From NCBI RefSeq assembly GCF_900100495.1, contig NZ_FNCT01000018.1, forward strand, positions 44,285-108,284: 64,000 bases of DNA, written 5' to 3'. Position numbers and translations under genes: made by a program. Source of the stretch: Pseudomonas benzenivorans (GTDB lineage Bacteria; Pseudomonadota; Gammaproteobacteria; Pseudomonadales; Pseudomonadaceae). The notes beneath the pieces were generated by a model, which was not told the DNA's origin, searched no databases, and saw only the letters and a list, made by a program, of their open reading frames with translations. Each line of letters starts with the position of its first letter. Position 1 is the first letter of the stretch. Shown piece by piece: positions 24,078 to 33,961 of this stretch.

Positions 24078-25730
24078 ATGAGTATTATCGCCAGCCCCTC
24101 GCCATGGGCACGCATCGTCCGCGCCCGCCTCGAACTCTGGCTGGGCCTGCCCTGGATCGCCGTGTTCTGCGCTTTGCTGGGCGCGCAGTTCTACCTCGGC
24201 TTCGTTTACCAATCCAACGACACCACCAATATCTATCTGCGTCTGGCGCGCGGCGGTGCCTGGGCGTTGCTGCCGTTGCTGGCGGTCATGTGGTTGCCGG
24301 TCATGCGCAACCTGCTCAACCTGCTGGAAGGCACCCGGGTCGGCCGTTGGCTGCCGCTGGAGGGCGCACGCGCCACCCACCGCTGGCTGGGCCACCTGCT
24401 GGCCGCCATTGCCCTGCTCCATGGCTCGCAGTACCTGATCTACAACACCACCCTGAGTATCCCGTTCAGCGACGCGCTGTTCGGCGGCGAGGCCGATCTG
24501 GTGCGCTCGATGCGCACCAGCATGTATGACTTCGTCACCGACGATGAATCGATAGACGTGGTGGAGCGCTGGATCGCCGCCGGCGCACCTCGCGACCAGT
24601 ACCTCAGCGAAATCCAGCCGATCATGCGGCAAGATTGCACCAAGTGCCACAACACCACCTCCAGCCGTACCTACGCGAAGAACGACATGCCGTTGTCCAG
24701 CTACGAGGACGTCCTATCCTGGACCCGCAGCGGCATCAGCTCGCGCCAATTCCGCATCAACATGACCGGCCTGGTCATGCTGGCGATCTTCGCCAGCATC
24801 TGGCTCACCTCCGTGGCGGGCGCGCGCAAGAAGGCCTTCAACCGCTTCCAGACGTTACACCGCCTGGGCTACCTCGCGGCATTGCTGATGCTGCTGCATA
24901 TCCCTAGCCTGAGCTGGATCATGGTTCCGGTGGCGGTGGTTGCGCTTGAGCTGTGGCTGTCGCGTCGGCGCCGCCTCTACCGCGACTGCACGGCCCAGCT
25001 GCAACTGGTGACGCCGGATGTCGTACGGGTGGAGATCGCCTGCCCGACGGGTATGCGCAGCCTGCCCGGCCACTACGTGCAACTGCGCGTCCCGGCGTTC
25101 TGCGGCGGGCGTTGGGTACGCGACGAATGGCACGCGTTCTCCCTCTCCGACCCGGGTGCCGACGACGGGCGCCTGGTGCTCAAGGTCCGCGCCATGGGCG
25201 ACTGGACCCGGCGGCTGGTGGCGCAGGCGGCGGATGGCCCATGTGCCATGGCGGTCGACATGCGCGGCCCCTTCGCCAGCCCTGCGGCACAGGCAATGGT
25301 CCACGGTAATTGGCTGCTGGTCGCCGGCGGAATCGGCGTCACACCGTTCCTCAGCCTGCTGCGCGGACTGCTGGGCAACAGTACACCCCGCGACGTGCAT
25401 CTGGTTTGGGTGCTGCGCCAGCCGGCGCTGTTGAAATGGCTCGAGCCGCTGATCGATGCCCTCGCCAGCCGTCAGCATGTCCGCATGCACTGGCATGTCT
25501 ACCTGCCGGACGCCAGCGCGCAGGCCGAGCTGGCGGAACTCAGGCTGGCCCCTGAGCATGACCTGGAGGTGAGGATAGGTCGGCCGGACTGGGAGCAGCT
25601 GTTCGCGCAGATCGCCGCCGACACACCACAGCTCTCCTCCTTTACCTGCGGCCCGCATGGCCTGATGGACGAGGTCGCACGCCACAGCCGTCGCTACGGC
25701 TGGCCGATCCGCAGCGAGAAGTTCGTCTAA
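24078..25730 (+). CDS. Ferric-reductase/NOX-like membrane flavocytochrome with inserted c-haem motif
   Basis: A 550-residue protein. The membrane core has H101-X13-H115 and H261-X12-H274, the spacing that binds two b haems in NADPH oxidases and ferric reductases. Between these helices, residues 130-220 form a polar insert with C187-T-K-C190-H191, a c-type haem motif, presumably periplasmic. The C-terminal half is a flavin/NAD(P)H dehydrogenase: HAFSLSDPG for FAD, then AGGIGVTPFLSLLRGL and FTCGPHGLMD for the nucleotide. Electrons could flow from NAD(P)H via FAD and b haems to the c haem and then to the preceding protein. GGAGG precedes the ATG. Confidence 0.82.
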   Translation: MSIIASPSPWARIVRARLELWLGLPWIAVFCALLGAQFYLGFVYQSNDTTNIYLRLARGGAWALLPLLAVMWLPVMRNLLNLLEGTRVGRWLPLEGARATHRWLGHLLAAIALLHGSQYLIYNTTLSIPFSDALFGGEADLVRSMRTSMYDFVTDDESIDVVERWIAAGAPRDQYLSEIQPIMRQDCTKCHNTTSSRTYAKNDMPLSSYEDVLSWTRSGISSRQFRINMTGLVMLAIFASIWLTSVAGARKKAFNRFQTLHRLGYLAALLMLLHIPSLSWIMVPVAVVALELWLSRRRRLYRDCTAQLQLVTPDVVRVEIACPTGMRSLPGHYVQLRVPAFCGGRWVRDEWHAFSLSDPGADDGRLVLKVRAMGDWTRRLVAQAADGPCAMAVDMRGPFASPAAQAMVHGNWLLVAGGIGVTPFLSLLRGLLGNSTPRDVHLVWVLRQPALLKWLEPLIDALASRQHVRMHWHVYLPDASAQAELAELRLAPEHDLEVRIGRPDWEQLFAQIAADTPQLSSFTCGPHGLMDEVARHSRRYGWPIRSEKFV

Positions 25731-25738
25731 CGGATGGC

Positions 25739-25770
25739 GCTGTCTCCTGCCGCCGCCGGCGGGAGACAGC
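25739..25770. terminator. Hairpin after the flavocytochrome gene
   Basis: GCTGTCTCC (25739-25747) and GGAGACAGC (25762-25770) pair perfectly around a GC-rich loop. It lies 8 bases past the stop. There is no T-run, so termination is likely but not certain. Confidence 0.55.
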
Positions 25771-25820
25771 CCGGGCCAGGAGCCCTGACACCCGGCCTGC
25801 CGCGCGGGTCGGTTTGCCGG

Positions 25821-25826
25821 TATAAT
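25821..25826 (+). promoter_or_regulatory. Sigma-70 -10 box of prfC
   Basis: A perfect TATAAT lies 58 bases upstream of the prfC start. No good -35 is seen at the standard distance. Confidence 0.45.
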
Positions 25827-25884
25827 CGCGCCCTTTTGCGGGAGCCCGCCTCCCCCTCCGACCGATTCCTGCAGGCACCTACCC

Positions 25885-27461
<1,577 letters not shown>

Positions 27462-27468
<7 letters not shown>

Positions 27469-28055
27469 GCGGCGGCGTGGCCTCGACCCTCACCCTCGCC
27501 GGGCGCCCCCAGCCCTCTCCCTGGCAGGGAGAGGGGGCTGACCGGGGGCGACAGGATGATCGCGGCCATTGGCTCACAACCCGGGTACGTGCCGAAGGCA
27601 GCGGCAAGACTGCAATTAACCGAGCGACACGCTCGGCTCCCTCTACCCTCCGGGGAGAGGGCTGGGGGCGCCCGGCTAGGGTGAGGGGCAGCGATCTCGG
27701 CCTGACGCAAAATCTCCGCCAGCACATCCTGCATCTGCAGCAGGACCTCACGGTTACTGAAGCGCAGCACCCACACCCCATACTTCTCCAGATAGCGACT
27801 GCGCGCGGCGTCTTTGCGCAGCACTTCATCGCTAAAATGCTGCCCACCATCCAGCTCGACCGCCAGGCCCAGCTCTGCACAATAGAAATCCAGCACATAA
27901 GGCGGCAAGGGATACTGCCGGCGAAACTTGAACCCGCCGAGCTGGCGATTCCTCAGGCGTTGCCACAACAACCGTTCGCAGTCGGTCAATTCATGACGCA
28001 GTTGCTGGGCAAATTCGCGCTGCTCGGCCGTGGGCCGTCGAGTGCCCTTGGGCAT
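27462..28055 (-). CDS. DUF559 (Vsr-like endonuclease) protein with repeat-encoded C-terminal tail
   Basis: A 197-residue frame. Residues 1-118 form a complete DUF559 domain: FAQQLRHELTDCERLLWQRL, GFKFRRQYPLPPYVLDFYC, LAVELDGGQHF and WVLRFSNREVL. The D/E..D/Q pattern (VLDFYC, VELDGGQH) is that of PD-(D/E)XK/Vsr-type nucleases. GGAGG precedes the ATG. The remaining 80 residues (ALSPEGRG, LSLPGRGLGAPGEG) are read through palindromic repeats and are not conserved protein. Two inverted pairs of the CCCTCACCC repeat flank the domain exactly. The biological role of DUF559 is unknown. Confidence 0.8.
27487..27535. repeat. CCCTCACCC-type palindrome, left outer copy
   Basis: CCCTCACCCTCGCCGGGCGC starts the element, which ends in the hairpin CCCTCTCCC-TGGCA-GGGAGAGGG (27513-27535). 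It is inverted relative to the copy at 27639-27688, giving a REPIN-like pair. Confidence 0.85.
27639..27688. repeat. CCCTCACCC-type palindrome, left inner copy (inverted)
   Basis: CCCTCTACCCTCCGGGGAGAG starts a copy in opposite orientation that ends CCGGCTAGGGTGAGGGG. About 38 bases match the reverse complement of 27487-27524 with only scattered differences. It ends about 12 bases from the end of the DUF559 domain coding part. Confidence 0.85.
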
Positions 28056-28081
28056 GCTTCACCTCCGTGTGAATCCTTCGA

Positions 28082-28118
28082 CCCTCACCCCTGCCCTCTC
28101 CCTGAAAGGGAGAGGGGG
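28082..28118. repeat. CCCTCACCC-type palindrome, right inner copy
   Basis: CCCTCACCCCTGCCCTCTCC is followed by CTGAAA and GGGAGAGGGGG. It begins 27 bases upstream of the DUF559 start codon. Confidence 0.85.
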
Positions 28119-28174
28119 TTGAATCGGTGGTCACTGAAGATAGCAGCCCATAGGCCGGGTACGGCGGCCCGCAT

Positions 28175-28211
28175 CCCCTCTCCCCTCGGGGGAGAGGGTT
28201 AGGGTGAGGGG
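28175..28211. repeat. CCCTCACCC-type palindrome, right outer copy (inverted); possible fruA terminator
   Basis: CCCCTCTCCCCTCGGGGGAG leads to GGGTTAGGGTGAGGGG, the reverse orientation of 28082-28118. It lies 8 bases past the fruA stop, so it may also end that transcript. Confidence 0.85.
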
Positions 28212-28219
28212 CAAACGCC

Positions 28220-29953
28220 CTACACCGTCGCCTCCACCGCCAGCGGCTGGGCATCGGCACGCTTGATCAGCGCATAGGCCACCCCGGTGAGCAGGCTGCC
28301 CGCCACTATCGCCAGCAGGTACAGCGCCGCGTGGTTGATCGCGTTGGGGATTAGCAGCACGAACAGGCCGCCGTGCGGGGCCATCAGCTTGCAGCCGAAG
28401 TACATCGACAGCGCACCGGTCAGGGCGCCGCCGGCGATGCTCGCCGGGATCACCCGGAACGGGTCCTTGGCGGCGAAGGGGATCGCTCCCTCGGAGATGA
28501 AGCACAGCCCCAGCACGCCGGCGGCCTTGCCGGCTTCGCGCTCGCTCTGGGCGAACTTGTGCCGCGCCAGCACCGAGGCGATGGCCATGCCGATCGGCGG
28601 CACCATACCGGCGGCCATCACCGCCGCCATCGGCGCATAGCTCTGCGAAGCCAGCAGGCCGACGGAGAAGGCATAGGCGGCCTTGTTGATCGGCCCGCCG
28701 AGGTCGACGCACATCATGCCGCCGAGCAGCAGGCCGAGCAGGATGGCGTTGGTGCTGCCCATGCCGTCGAGGAAGGCGGTCAGGCCGGCGAGCATGCCGG
28801 CCACCGGTTGGCCGACCACGTAGATCATCACCAGGCCGGTGAACAGGCTGGCCAGCAGCGGGATGATCAGGATCGGCTTGAGCGCCTCGACGCTGGCCGG
28901 CAGTTGCACCCAGCGGGCGATGGCCTTGGCGGTGTAGCCGGCGAGGAAGCCGGCGACGATGCCGCCGATGAAGCCCGCCCCCAGGGAGCTGGCCAGCAGG
29001 CCGCCGATCATCCCCGGCGCCAGGCCCGGGCGGTCGGCGATGGAGTAGGCGATATAACCGGCCAGCACCGGCACCATCAGCTTGAATGCGGCGTCGCCGC
29101 CGATCTGCATCAGCGCCGCGGCCAGGCTGCCTTCCTGCTTGAACGCCTCGATGCCGAAGACGAACGACAGGGCGATCAGCAGGCCGCCGGCCACCACCAT
29201 CGGCAGCATGTAGGACACCCCGGTGAGCAGGTGCTTGTAGGGCCCGGCCTGGCCCGCCGACTGGCTCGCCGGCGCGGCCTCGGCCTTGCCCGTGGCGGCC
29301 AGCGGCACGCCTTCGGCCAGCGCCCGCTCGAGGGTCTGCCGCGGCTGCTTGAGGGCCACGCCGGTGCCGCAGCGGAACACCTTCTTGCCGGCGAAACGCG
29401 CGGTGTCCACCTCGATGTCGGCAGCCAGCAGCACCGCGTCGGCGGCAGCGATGGCGGCGTCATCCAGCAGGTTGCGCGCGCCCACCGAGCCGCGGGTTTC
29501 CACCTGCAAGTCGTAGCCGAGCTGTTCGGCCGCCTGCTGCAAAGCCTCGGCGGCCATGAAGGTGTGCGCCACGCCGGTCGGGCAGGCGGTCACCGCGACC
29601 AGCCGTGGCTTGTCGGTGGCCGCGGCGGCGGCGGGCTCGGCCGCCAGCACCTGTGCCTGCTCGGCCGCCTCGCGGAGAAACTGTTGCGGATCGACCAGCG
29701 CCTCGGCCGGGGTGGATTGCAGCAGGCGCTTGCCGACGAAGCGCTGCAGCGGCAGCTCGCCGGTCTTGACCACCAGCACCAGGTCGGCGGCGGCGATGTC
29801 TTCCTCGCGCAGCGGCGAGCCGATCGCCCTGGGGTCGTGCACCTCGACCCGGGTCGACCAGCCCAGACGCTGGGCGGCGGCTTCCAACAGGCGCGAGCAG
29901 AGTACGCTGGTGACCATGCCGTTCGGGCAGGCGGTGACGATCAGCAGATTCAT
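28220..29953 (-). CDS. fruA: Fructose PTS permease EIIB'BC (FruA)
   Basis: A 577-residue inner-membrane PTS enzyme. An N-terminal EIIB' domain (TACPNGMVTSVLCSRLL) is followed by EIIB with the phospho-accepting cysteine in TACPTGVAHTFMA near residue 127, and by the EIIC channel (GVSYMLPMVVAGGLLIALSF; LLGLLLGGMMCVDLGGPINK). It takes up fructose and phosphorylates it to fructose-1-phosphate. It is the last gene of fruBKA. GAGGT lies ahead of the ATG and overlaps a Crc/Hfq-type motif. Confidence 0.96.
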   Translation of the reverse strand: MNLLIVTACPNGMVTSVLCSRLLEAAAQRLGWSTRVEVHDPRAIGSPLREEDIAAADLVLVVKTGELPLQRFVGKRLLQSTPAEALVDPQQFLREAAEQAQVLAAEPAAAAATDKPRLVAVTACPTGVAHTFMAAEALQQAAEQLGYDLQVETRGSVGARNLLDDAAIAAADAVLLAADIEVDTARFAGKKVFRCGTGVALKQPRQTLERALAEGVPLAATGKAEAAPASQSAGQAGPYKHLLTGVSYMLPMVVAGGLLIALSFVFGIEAFKQEGSLAAALMQIGGDAAFKLMVPVLAGYIAYSIADRPGLAPGMIGGLLASSLGAGFIGGIVAGFLAGYTAKAIARWVQLPASVEALKPILIIPLLASLFTGLVMIYVVGQPVAGMLAGLTAFLDGMGSTNAILLGLLLGGMMCVDLGGPINKAAYAFSVGLLASQSYAPMAAVMAAGMVPPIGMAIASVLARHKFAQSEREAGKAAGVLGLCFISEGAIPFAAKDPFRVIPASIAGGALTGALSMYFGCKLMAPHGGLFVLLIPNAINHAALYLLAIVAGSLLTGVAYALIKRADAQPLAVEATV

Positions 29954-29966
29954 GGAAATGACCTCT

Positions 29967-29974
29967 TTCTTGTT
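29967..29974 (-). promoter_or_regulatory. Crc/Hfq-type catabolite motif before fruA
   Basis: AACAAGAA on the minus strand is a perfect AANAANAA motif directly next to the fruA ribosome site. Hfq with Crc binds such sequences in Pseudomonas mRNAs and blocks translation. Confidence 0.5.
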
Positions 29975-30910
29975 TTAATCCAGGGACGCGATGGTCACGC
30001 CCGCTTCCAGGCGCGTCAGTTGCTCGCGGTCGTGAATGCCGAAACCGAGCTGGGTCACCGCCTGGGCGGCAACCGCGGTGGCCAGGCGCAGCGTGCGCTC
30101 GGCCGGCCAGCCGCAGAGCAGGCCATGCAGGGTGGCGGCCAGCAACGAATCGCCGGCGCCCACCGTGCTGACCACCTCGACCCGCGGCGGCTTGGCCTGC
30201 AGCGCGATATCCGGGCCGATCCAGCTGACGCCGGCGGCGCCGCGCGACAGCAGCACATGCTCGATCCCTCGCCCGCGCAGGCGCTGCGCGGCGCCGTGCA
30301 ATTCGGCCGGCGCGCTCGGCGAGATGCCGCAGACCTCGGCCAGCTCCTCCTCGTTGGGCTTGATCAGCCAGGGCGCCGCCGCCAGGCCGGCGCGCAGGGC
30401 GGCGCCGCTGGTGTCGAGCGCCAGCGGCAGGCCGAACGCCTGCAGGCGGCGTAGCAGCGCGGCGAACCATTCGGGGCTGACGCCCTGCGGCAGGCTGCCG
30501 GCGACCACCAGCGCATCGTGGCCGGCGGCGATCTGTTCGAGTTCCTCGAGCAGCTCGGCCTGCTGCTCGGCGGCGACCCGCAGCCCCGGCCCATTGAGGT
30601 CGGTGACCCGTCCGCCCTGCTCGGCCAGCTTGATGTTGCAGCGCGTCTCCCCCGGCACCCGGACGAAGGCATCGACCAAGCCCCGACGGTCGAACAGCAG
30701 CTCGAAGGCCTGGGGATTGGCGGTGCCGAGAAAGCCGCTGACCGTCACCTTGTGGCCGAGGTCGGCGAGCACCTGGGCGATGTTCAGGCCCTTGCCGGCG
30801 GCATGGCTGACCTGGCCCAGGCTGCGGTTGACCGCGCCGAGCTGCAGGGTGTCGAGGCGCACGGTCAGGTCCAGCGCCGGATTCAGGGTCAGGGTCAGGA
30901 TGCGCGCCAT
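29975..30910 (-). CDS. fruK: 1-phosphofructokinase
   Basis: A 311-residue PfkB-family sugar kinase. The N-terminus ILTLTLNPALDLTVRL, the middle GPGLRV and KPNEEEL, and the catalytic anion hole VSTVGAGDSLLAATLHG identify FruK. It turns fructose-1-phosphate into fructose-1,6-bisphosphate. Its start overlaps the fruB stop by one base (TGATG). The fruK/fruA gap is only 21 bases. Confidence 0.95.
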   Translation of the reverse strand: MARILTLTLNPALDLTVRLDTLQLGAVNRSLGQVSHAAGKGLNIAQVLADLGHKVTVSGFLGTANPQAFELLFDRRGLVDAFVRVPGETRCNIKLAEQGGRVTDLNGPGLRVAAEQQAELLEELEQIAAGHDALVVAGSLPQGVSPEWFAALLRRLQAFGLPLALDTSGAALRAGLAAAPWLIKPNEEELAEVCGISPSAPAELHGAAQRLRGRGIEHVLLSRGAAGVSWIGPDIALQAKPPRVEVVSTVGAGDSLLAATLHGLLCGWPAERTLRLATAVAAQAVTQLGFGIHDREQLTRLEAGVTIASLD

Positions 30911-33783
30911 CAGTGCACCTCCTCCATCAGCGCGCGGACCGCCGCGCCGCTATCCAACGCCAAGGCCTGCCGGGCCAACGCCTGGCTGTGGCGGAAGTCC
31001 AACTCGCGCACCCGCGCCTTGACCAGGGCGATGGAGCGTGCCGAGACGCTCAGCTCGTCCACCCCCAGGCCGACCAGCAGGGGCACCGCGAGCATGTCGC
31101 AGGCCAGTTCGCCGCACACCCCGACCCACTTGCCGTGGGCGTGGGCGGCCTCGACGGTCATGCCGATCAGGCGCAACACCGCCGGGTGCAGGCCGTCGGC
31201 CTGGGCCGAGAGGGTCGGGTGATCGCGGTCGATGGCCAGGGTGTACTGGGTCAGGTCGTTGGTGCCGATGCTGAAGAAGTCCACCTCGCGCGCCAGCACC
31301 GGCGCCAGCAGCGCCGCCGAGGGCACCTCGACCATGATTCCCAGCTGCAGGTCGGCCAGCGGGATCTCCTCGCGCAGGCGCAGCGCCAGGTCGCGGGCCA
31401 CGCGCCACTCCTCGACGGCGCCGACCATCGGGAACATGATCCGCAGCGGCCGGCCCTCGGCCGCCGCCAGCAAGGCGCGCAACTGGGTCTCGAGGATCTC
31501 CGGGCGCTGCAGGCTGAGGCGGATGCCGCGCACGCCGAGGAACGGATTGCTCTCCGCCGGCATCGGCCAGTAGGGCAGCGGCTTGTCGCCGCCGACATCC
31601 AGGGTGCGCACCACCAGCGGGCGGCCGGCCAGGGCATCGAGCACGCGGCGGTACTCGGCCTCCTGGGTGGCCTGGTCCGGCGCCTGCGCGTGGTCCATGA
31701 ACACCAGCTCGGTGCGCAACAGGCCGACCGCCTCGGCGCCCAGTTCGACCGCCGCGGCGGTGTCGCCGCTGGCGCCGATATTCGCCGCCACCTCTACCGC
31801 GTGGCCGTCGCCGGTCACCGCCGGCTGCAGGCGCTCGGCATGCGCGCGCTCACGGCGCTGCTGGCTCGCCTCGCGTTCGCGCAGCGCCTGCTGCACGGTC
31901 TGCGGGTCCGGCGCCACGCGCACCAGGCCATGCTCGCCATCCAGCAGCAAGGCGGTGCATTGGGCCAGGGCGAGCACCGCCTCGCCGGCACCGACCACCG
32001 CCGGAATGCCCAGGGCGCGGGCGATGATCGCGCTGTGTGCGGTGGCGCCGCCGCGGGCGGTGAGGATGCCGGCGACGCGCCGGCGATCGAGGCTGGCGAC
32101 ATCCGAAGGCGCCACCTCGTCCATCACCAGGATGTAGGGTTCGTCGGGTTCGCGCAGCGCCTCGACGCCGCACAGCTGGGCCAGCACCCGCCGACCGATG
32201 TCGCGCAGGTCGGCGGCGCGCTCGGCCAGCAGGGCGTCATGCAGCGCTTCCTGCTGCTGCGCCACCACCTCGATCTCGCCGATCCAGGCCGCCTCGGCGC
32301 TGAGCCCGGCGGCCAGGCGCGCGTCGACATCCTCGCACAGCGCCGGGTCGCGCAGCATCGCCTGGTGGGTGATGAAGATCTCGCGCACGCTGACCTCCGC
32401 CGTCGTCTCGACCAACCGCTGGATCGCCGCGCCGACCTGCGCCAGGGCCTGGCTCAGGCGCTGGCGTTCCAGCACCAGGCCCTGCCCCTGCTGCGGGTAG
32501 TCGAACACCTGCGGGACGCGCACCAGCGCCGGACCGATGGCGATCCCCGGCGCGGCGGCCACCGCCTGGATACGCGCGCCTGGCGCCGGGGGCTGCGGCT
32601 TGGGCGCGGCGCTCGGCAGGTCGACGACCGCCACCGCGGCTTCGCCGGCGACCGGCAACGCCTCCACGCTTTCGCCGAGACCGGCCAGCACCGCGGCTTC
32701 CAGGGCGGCCAGGGCATCGCCGGCGATATCCGGCTCGGCGCTGAACTCCAGCACCTGGCCGCGCCGCGCACCGAGGGCGAGCAACTTGCTCAGGCTCTTG
32801 ACCGACACGCCGGCCCCTGGCTCATCGAGCAGGCGCACGCGCACCTCGCCGGCGAAGGCCTGGGCGACTTCGGTCAGCACCTTGGCCGGACGCGCATGCA
32901 GGCCATGGGCGTTGGCCAAGGTGATGCGCAGGGTCGGCCAGTCGACCGGCAACTCGCCGCCGAGGGCCTCGAGCACGCTGCGGCTGCTGGTGGCCTGGCT
33001 GAGGGTCGTGCCGCGCCCTGCGATCAGCAGGTCGCAGAGACGCTCGAGCAACTGCCGGTGGGCCTCGCCGAGGCTGGCCAGGCAGAACAGCCCGCTCAGC
33101 GCCTGGCCGCCTTGCTGCAAGGGCTGCACCGGGGTGACGAAGGCCAGCCCGGGACGCTGCACCGCCTGGTCGCTGTGCAGCCACCAGAGGCCGTTGCCCA
33201 GCGGCAGCGGCTCGCCCTGGCTCAGGCTGTTGGCGAAGCCGGTGGTGGCACAGCCGGCACGCTTGAGCAGGCGTGCGCCGTGCCAGAGCAGCTCGTCGAA
33301 ATCCTCGGCGGCCACCCCCAGGCCGATCAGTTGGCTGTCCAGCGCCAGCTCCTGGGGCGCGCCCTGCAGCAGCGCGACTATGCCCTCGGCCTCCTGCGCC
33401 TCGCGCAGCGCCTGGCTGAGATCGCCCTCGCCCAAGGCGCGGGTGAGCAGCTGCAACAGGCGCAGGTGCTCGTCGGAGCGGGCGGCGATGGCGATCGCCA
33501 GATAGACCAGTTGCCCATCGCCCCAGTCCACGCCGTCGGGGAACTGAATCAGGCGCACCCCGGTGCGCAACACCTGGTCGCGGGTCTCCGGCGTGCCATG
33601 GGGAATCGCCACGCCCTGGCCGAGGTAGGTCGAACCCTGTGCCTCGCGTGCCTGCATCCCGGCGAGATAGCCAGGGGTGACCAGCGCATCGTCGATCAGG
33701 CTGTCGGCCAGCAGCGCCAGCGCCGCCTGTTTGTCCGGCGCGCTACGGCCCATCCGGATCTGCGTGGCATTCAACTCAAGCAT
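30910..33783 (-). CDS. fruB: Fructose PTS multiphosphoryl protein EIIA-HPr-EI (FruB)
   Basis: A 957-residue cytoplasmic fusion. EIIA-Fru occupies residues 1-145 with His62 in VAIPHGTPE. A linker domain runs to about 285. HPr follows with His296 in NAHGLHARPA. Enzyme I runs from about 405 to the end, with the active His583 in ARGGATAHSAI and the PEP-binding region MVEVPSAALLAP and SIGTNDLTQY. One protein thus relays phosphate from PEP to FruA. A Crc/Hfq motif spans its start codon, and a Cra-type operator lies 80 bases upstream. Confidence 0.96.
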   Translation of the reverse strand: MLELNATQIRMGRSAPDKQAALALLADSLIDDALVTPGYLAGMQAREAQGSTYLGQGVAIPHGTPETRDQVLRTGVRLIQFPDGVDWGDGQLVYLAIAIAARSDEHLRLLQLLTRALGEGDLSQALREAQEAEGIVALLQGAPQELALDSQLIGLGVAAEDFDELLWHGARLLKRAGCATTGFANSLSQGEPLPLGNGLWWLHSDQAVQRPGLAFVTPVQPLQQGGQALSGLFCLASLGEAHRQLLERLCDLLIAGRGTTLSQATSSRSVLEALGGELPVDWPTLRITLANAHGLHARPAKVLTEVAQAFAGEVRVRLLDEPGAGVSVKSLSKLLALGARRGQVLEFSAEPDIAGDALAALEAAVLAGLGESVEALPVAGEAAVAVVDLPSAAPKPQPPAPGARIQAVAAAPGIAIGPALVRVPQVFDYPQQGQGLVLERQRLSQALAQVGAAIQRLVETTAEVSVREIFITHQAMLRDPALCEDVDARLAAGLSAEAAWIGEIEVVAQQQEALHDALLAERAADLRDIGRRVLAQLCGVEALREPDEPYILVMDEVAPSDVASLDRRRVAGILTARGGATAHSAIIARALGIPAVVGAGEAVLALAQCTALLLDGEHGLVRVAPDPQTVQQALREREASQQRRERAHAERLQPAVTGDGHAVEVAANIGASGDTAAAVELGAEAVGLLRTELVFMDHAQAPDQATQEAEYRRVLDALAGRPLVVRTLDVGGDKPLPYWPMPAESNPFLGVRGIRLSLQRPEILETQLRALLAAAEGRPLRIMFPMVGAVEEWRVARDLALRLREEIPLADLQLGIMVEVPSAALLAPVLAREVDFFSIGTNDLTQYTLAIDRDHPTLSAQADGLHPAVLRLIGMTVEAAHAHGKWVGVCGELACDMLAVPLLVGLGVDELSVSARSIALVKARVRELDFRHSQALARQALALDSGAAVRALMEEVH

Positions 33784-33790
33784 TATTGTT
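33783..33790 (-). promoter_or_regulatory. Crc/Hfq-type catabolite motif at the fruB start codon
   Basis: AACAATAA on the minus strand matches AANAANAA perfectly. It lies between the GAGGAG ribosome site and the ATG, and its last A is the first base of the start codon. Confidence 0.6.
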
Positions 33791-33863
33791 CTCCTCTGGC
33801 AGGTGAGGCCGGCACGCGCAGGCGGCTCGCGCTACCCACAGGATAGCCAATCGAACCACTTGC

Positions 33864-33875
33864 TGAAACGTTTCA
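33864..33875. promoter_or_regulatory. Cra/FruR operator in the fruB-fruR divergent region
   Basis: TGAAACGTTTCA is a perfect 12-bp palindrome. It equals the core of the Cra/FruR operator known in fruBKA promoters. It lies 80 bases before fruB and 86 bases before fruR, so FruR could control both. Confidence 0.8.
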
Positions 33876-33961
33876 TCAAGGACTGGCACGTTACCCGATA
33901 ATCGGCGATCCTTGAAGCCCGGTCGTCATATGGCCTGCCACCTCCCGCTCAGGACCCCGCC

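Noticed and set aside
27487..28211. CRISPR-like array
   Set aside because: Copies are few, irregularly spaced and inverted with respect to each other, with no uniform spacers and no cas genes.
30913..33846. 977-residue frame opposite fruB
   Set aside because: Low-complexity antisense reading of the EIIA-HPr-EI gene; no domain or ribosome site.
33884..33900. TGGCACG as a sigma-54 -24 box near fruR
   Set aside because: No GC-containing -12 element at the right distance (CCGAT instead of TTGCW).
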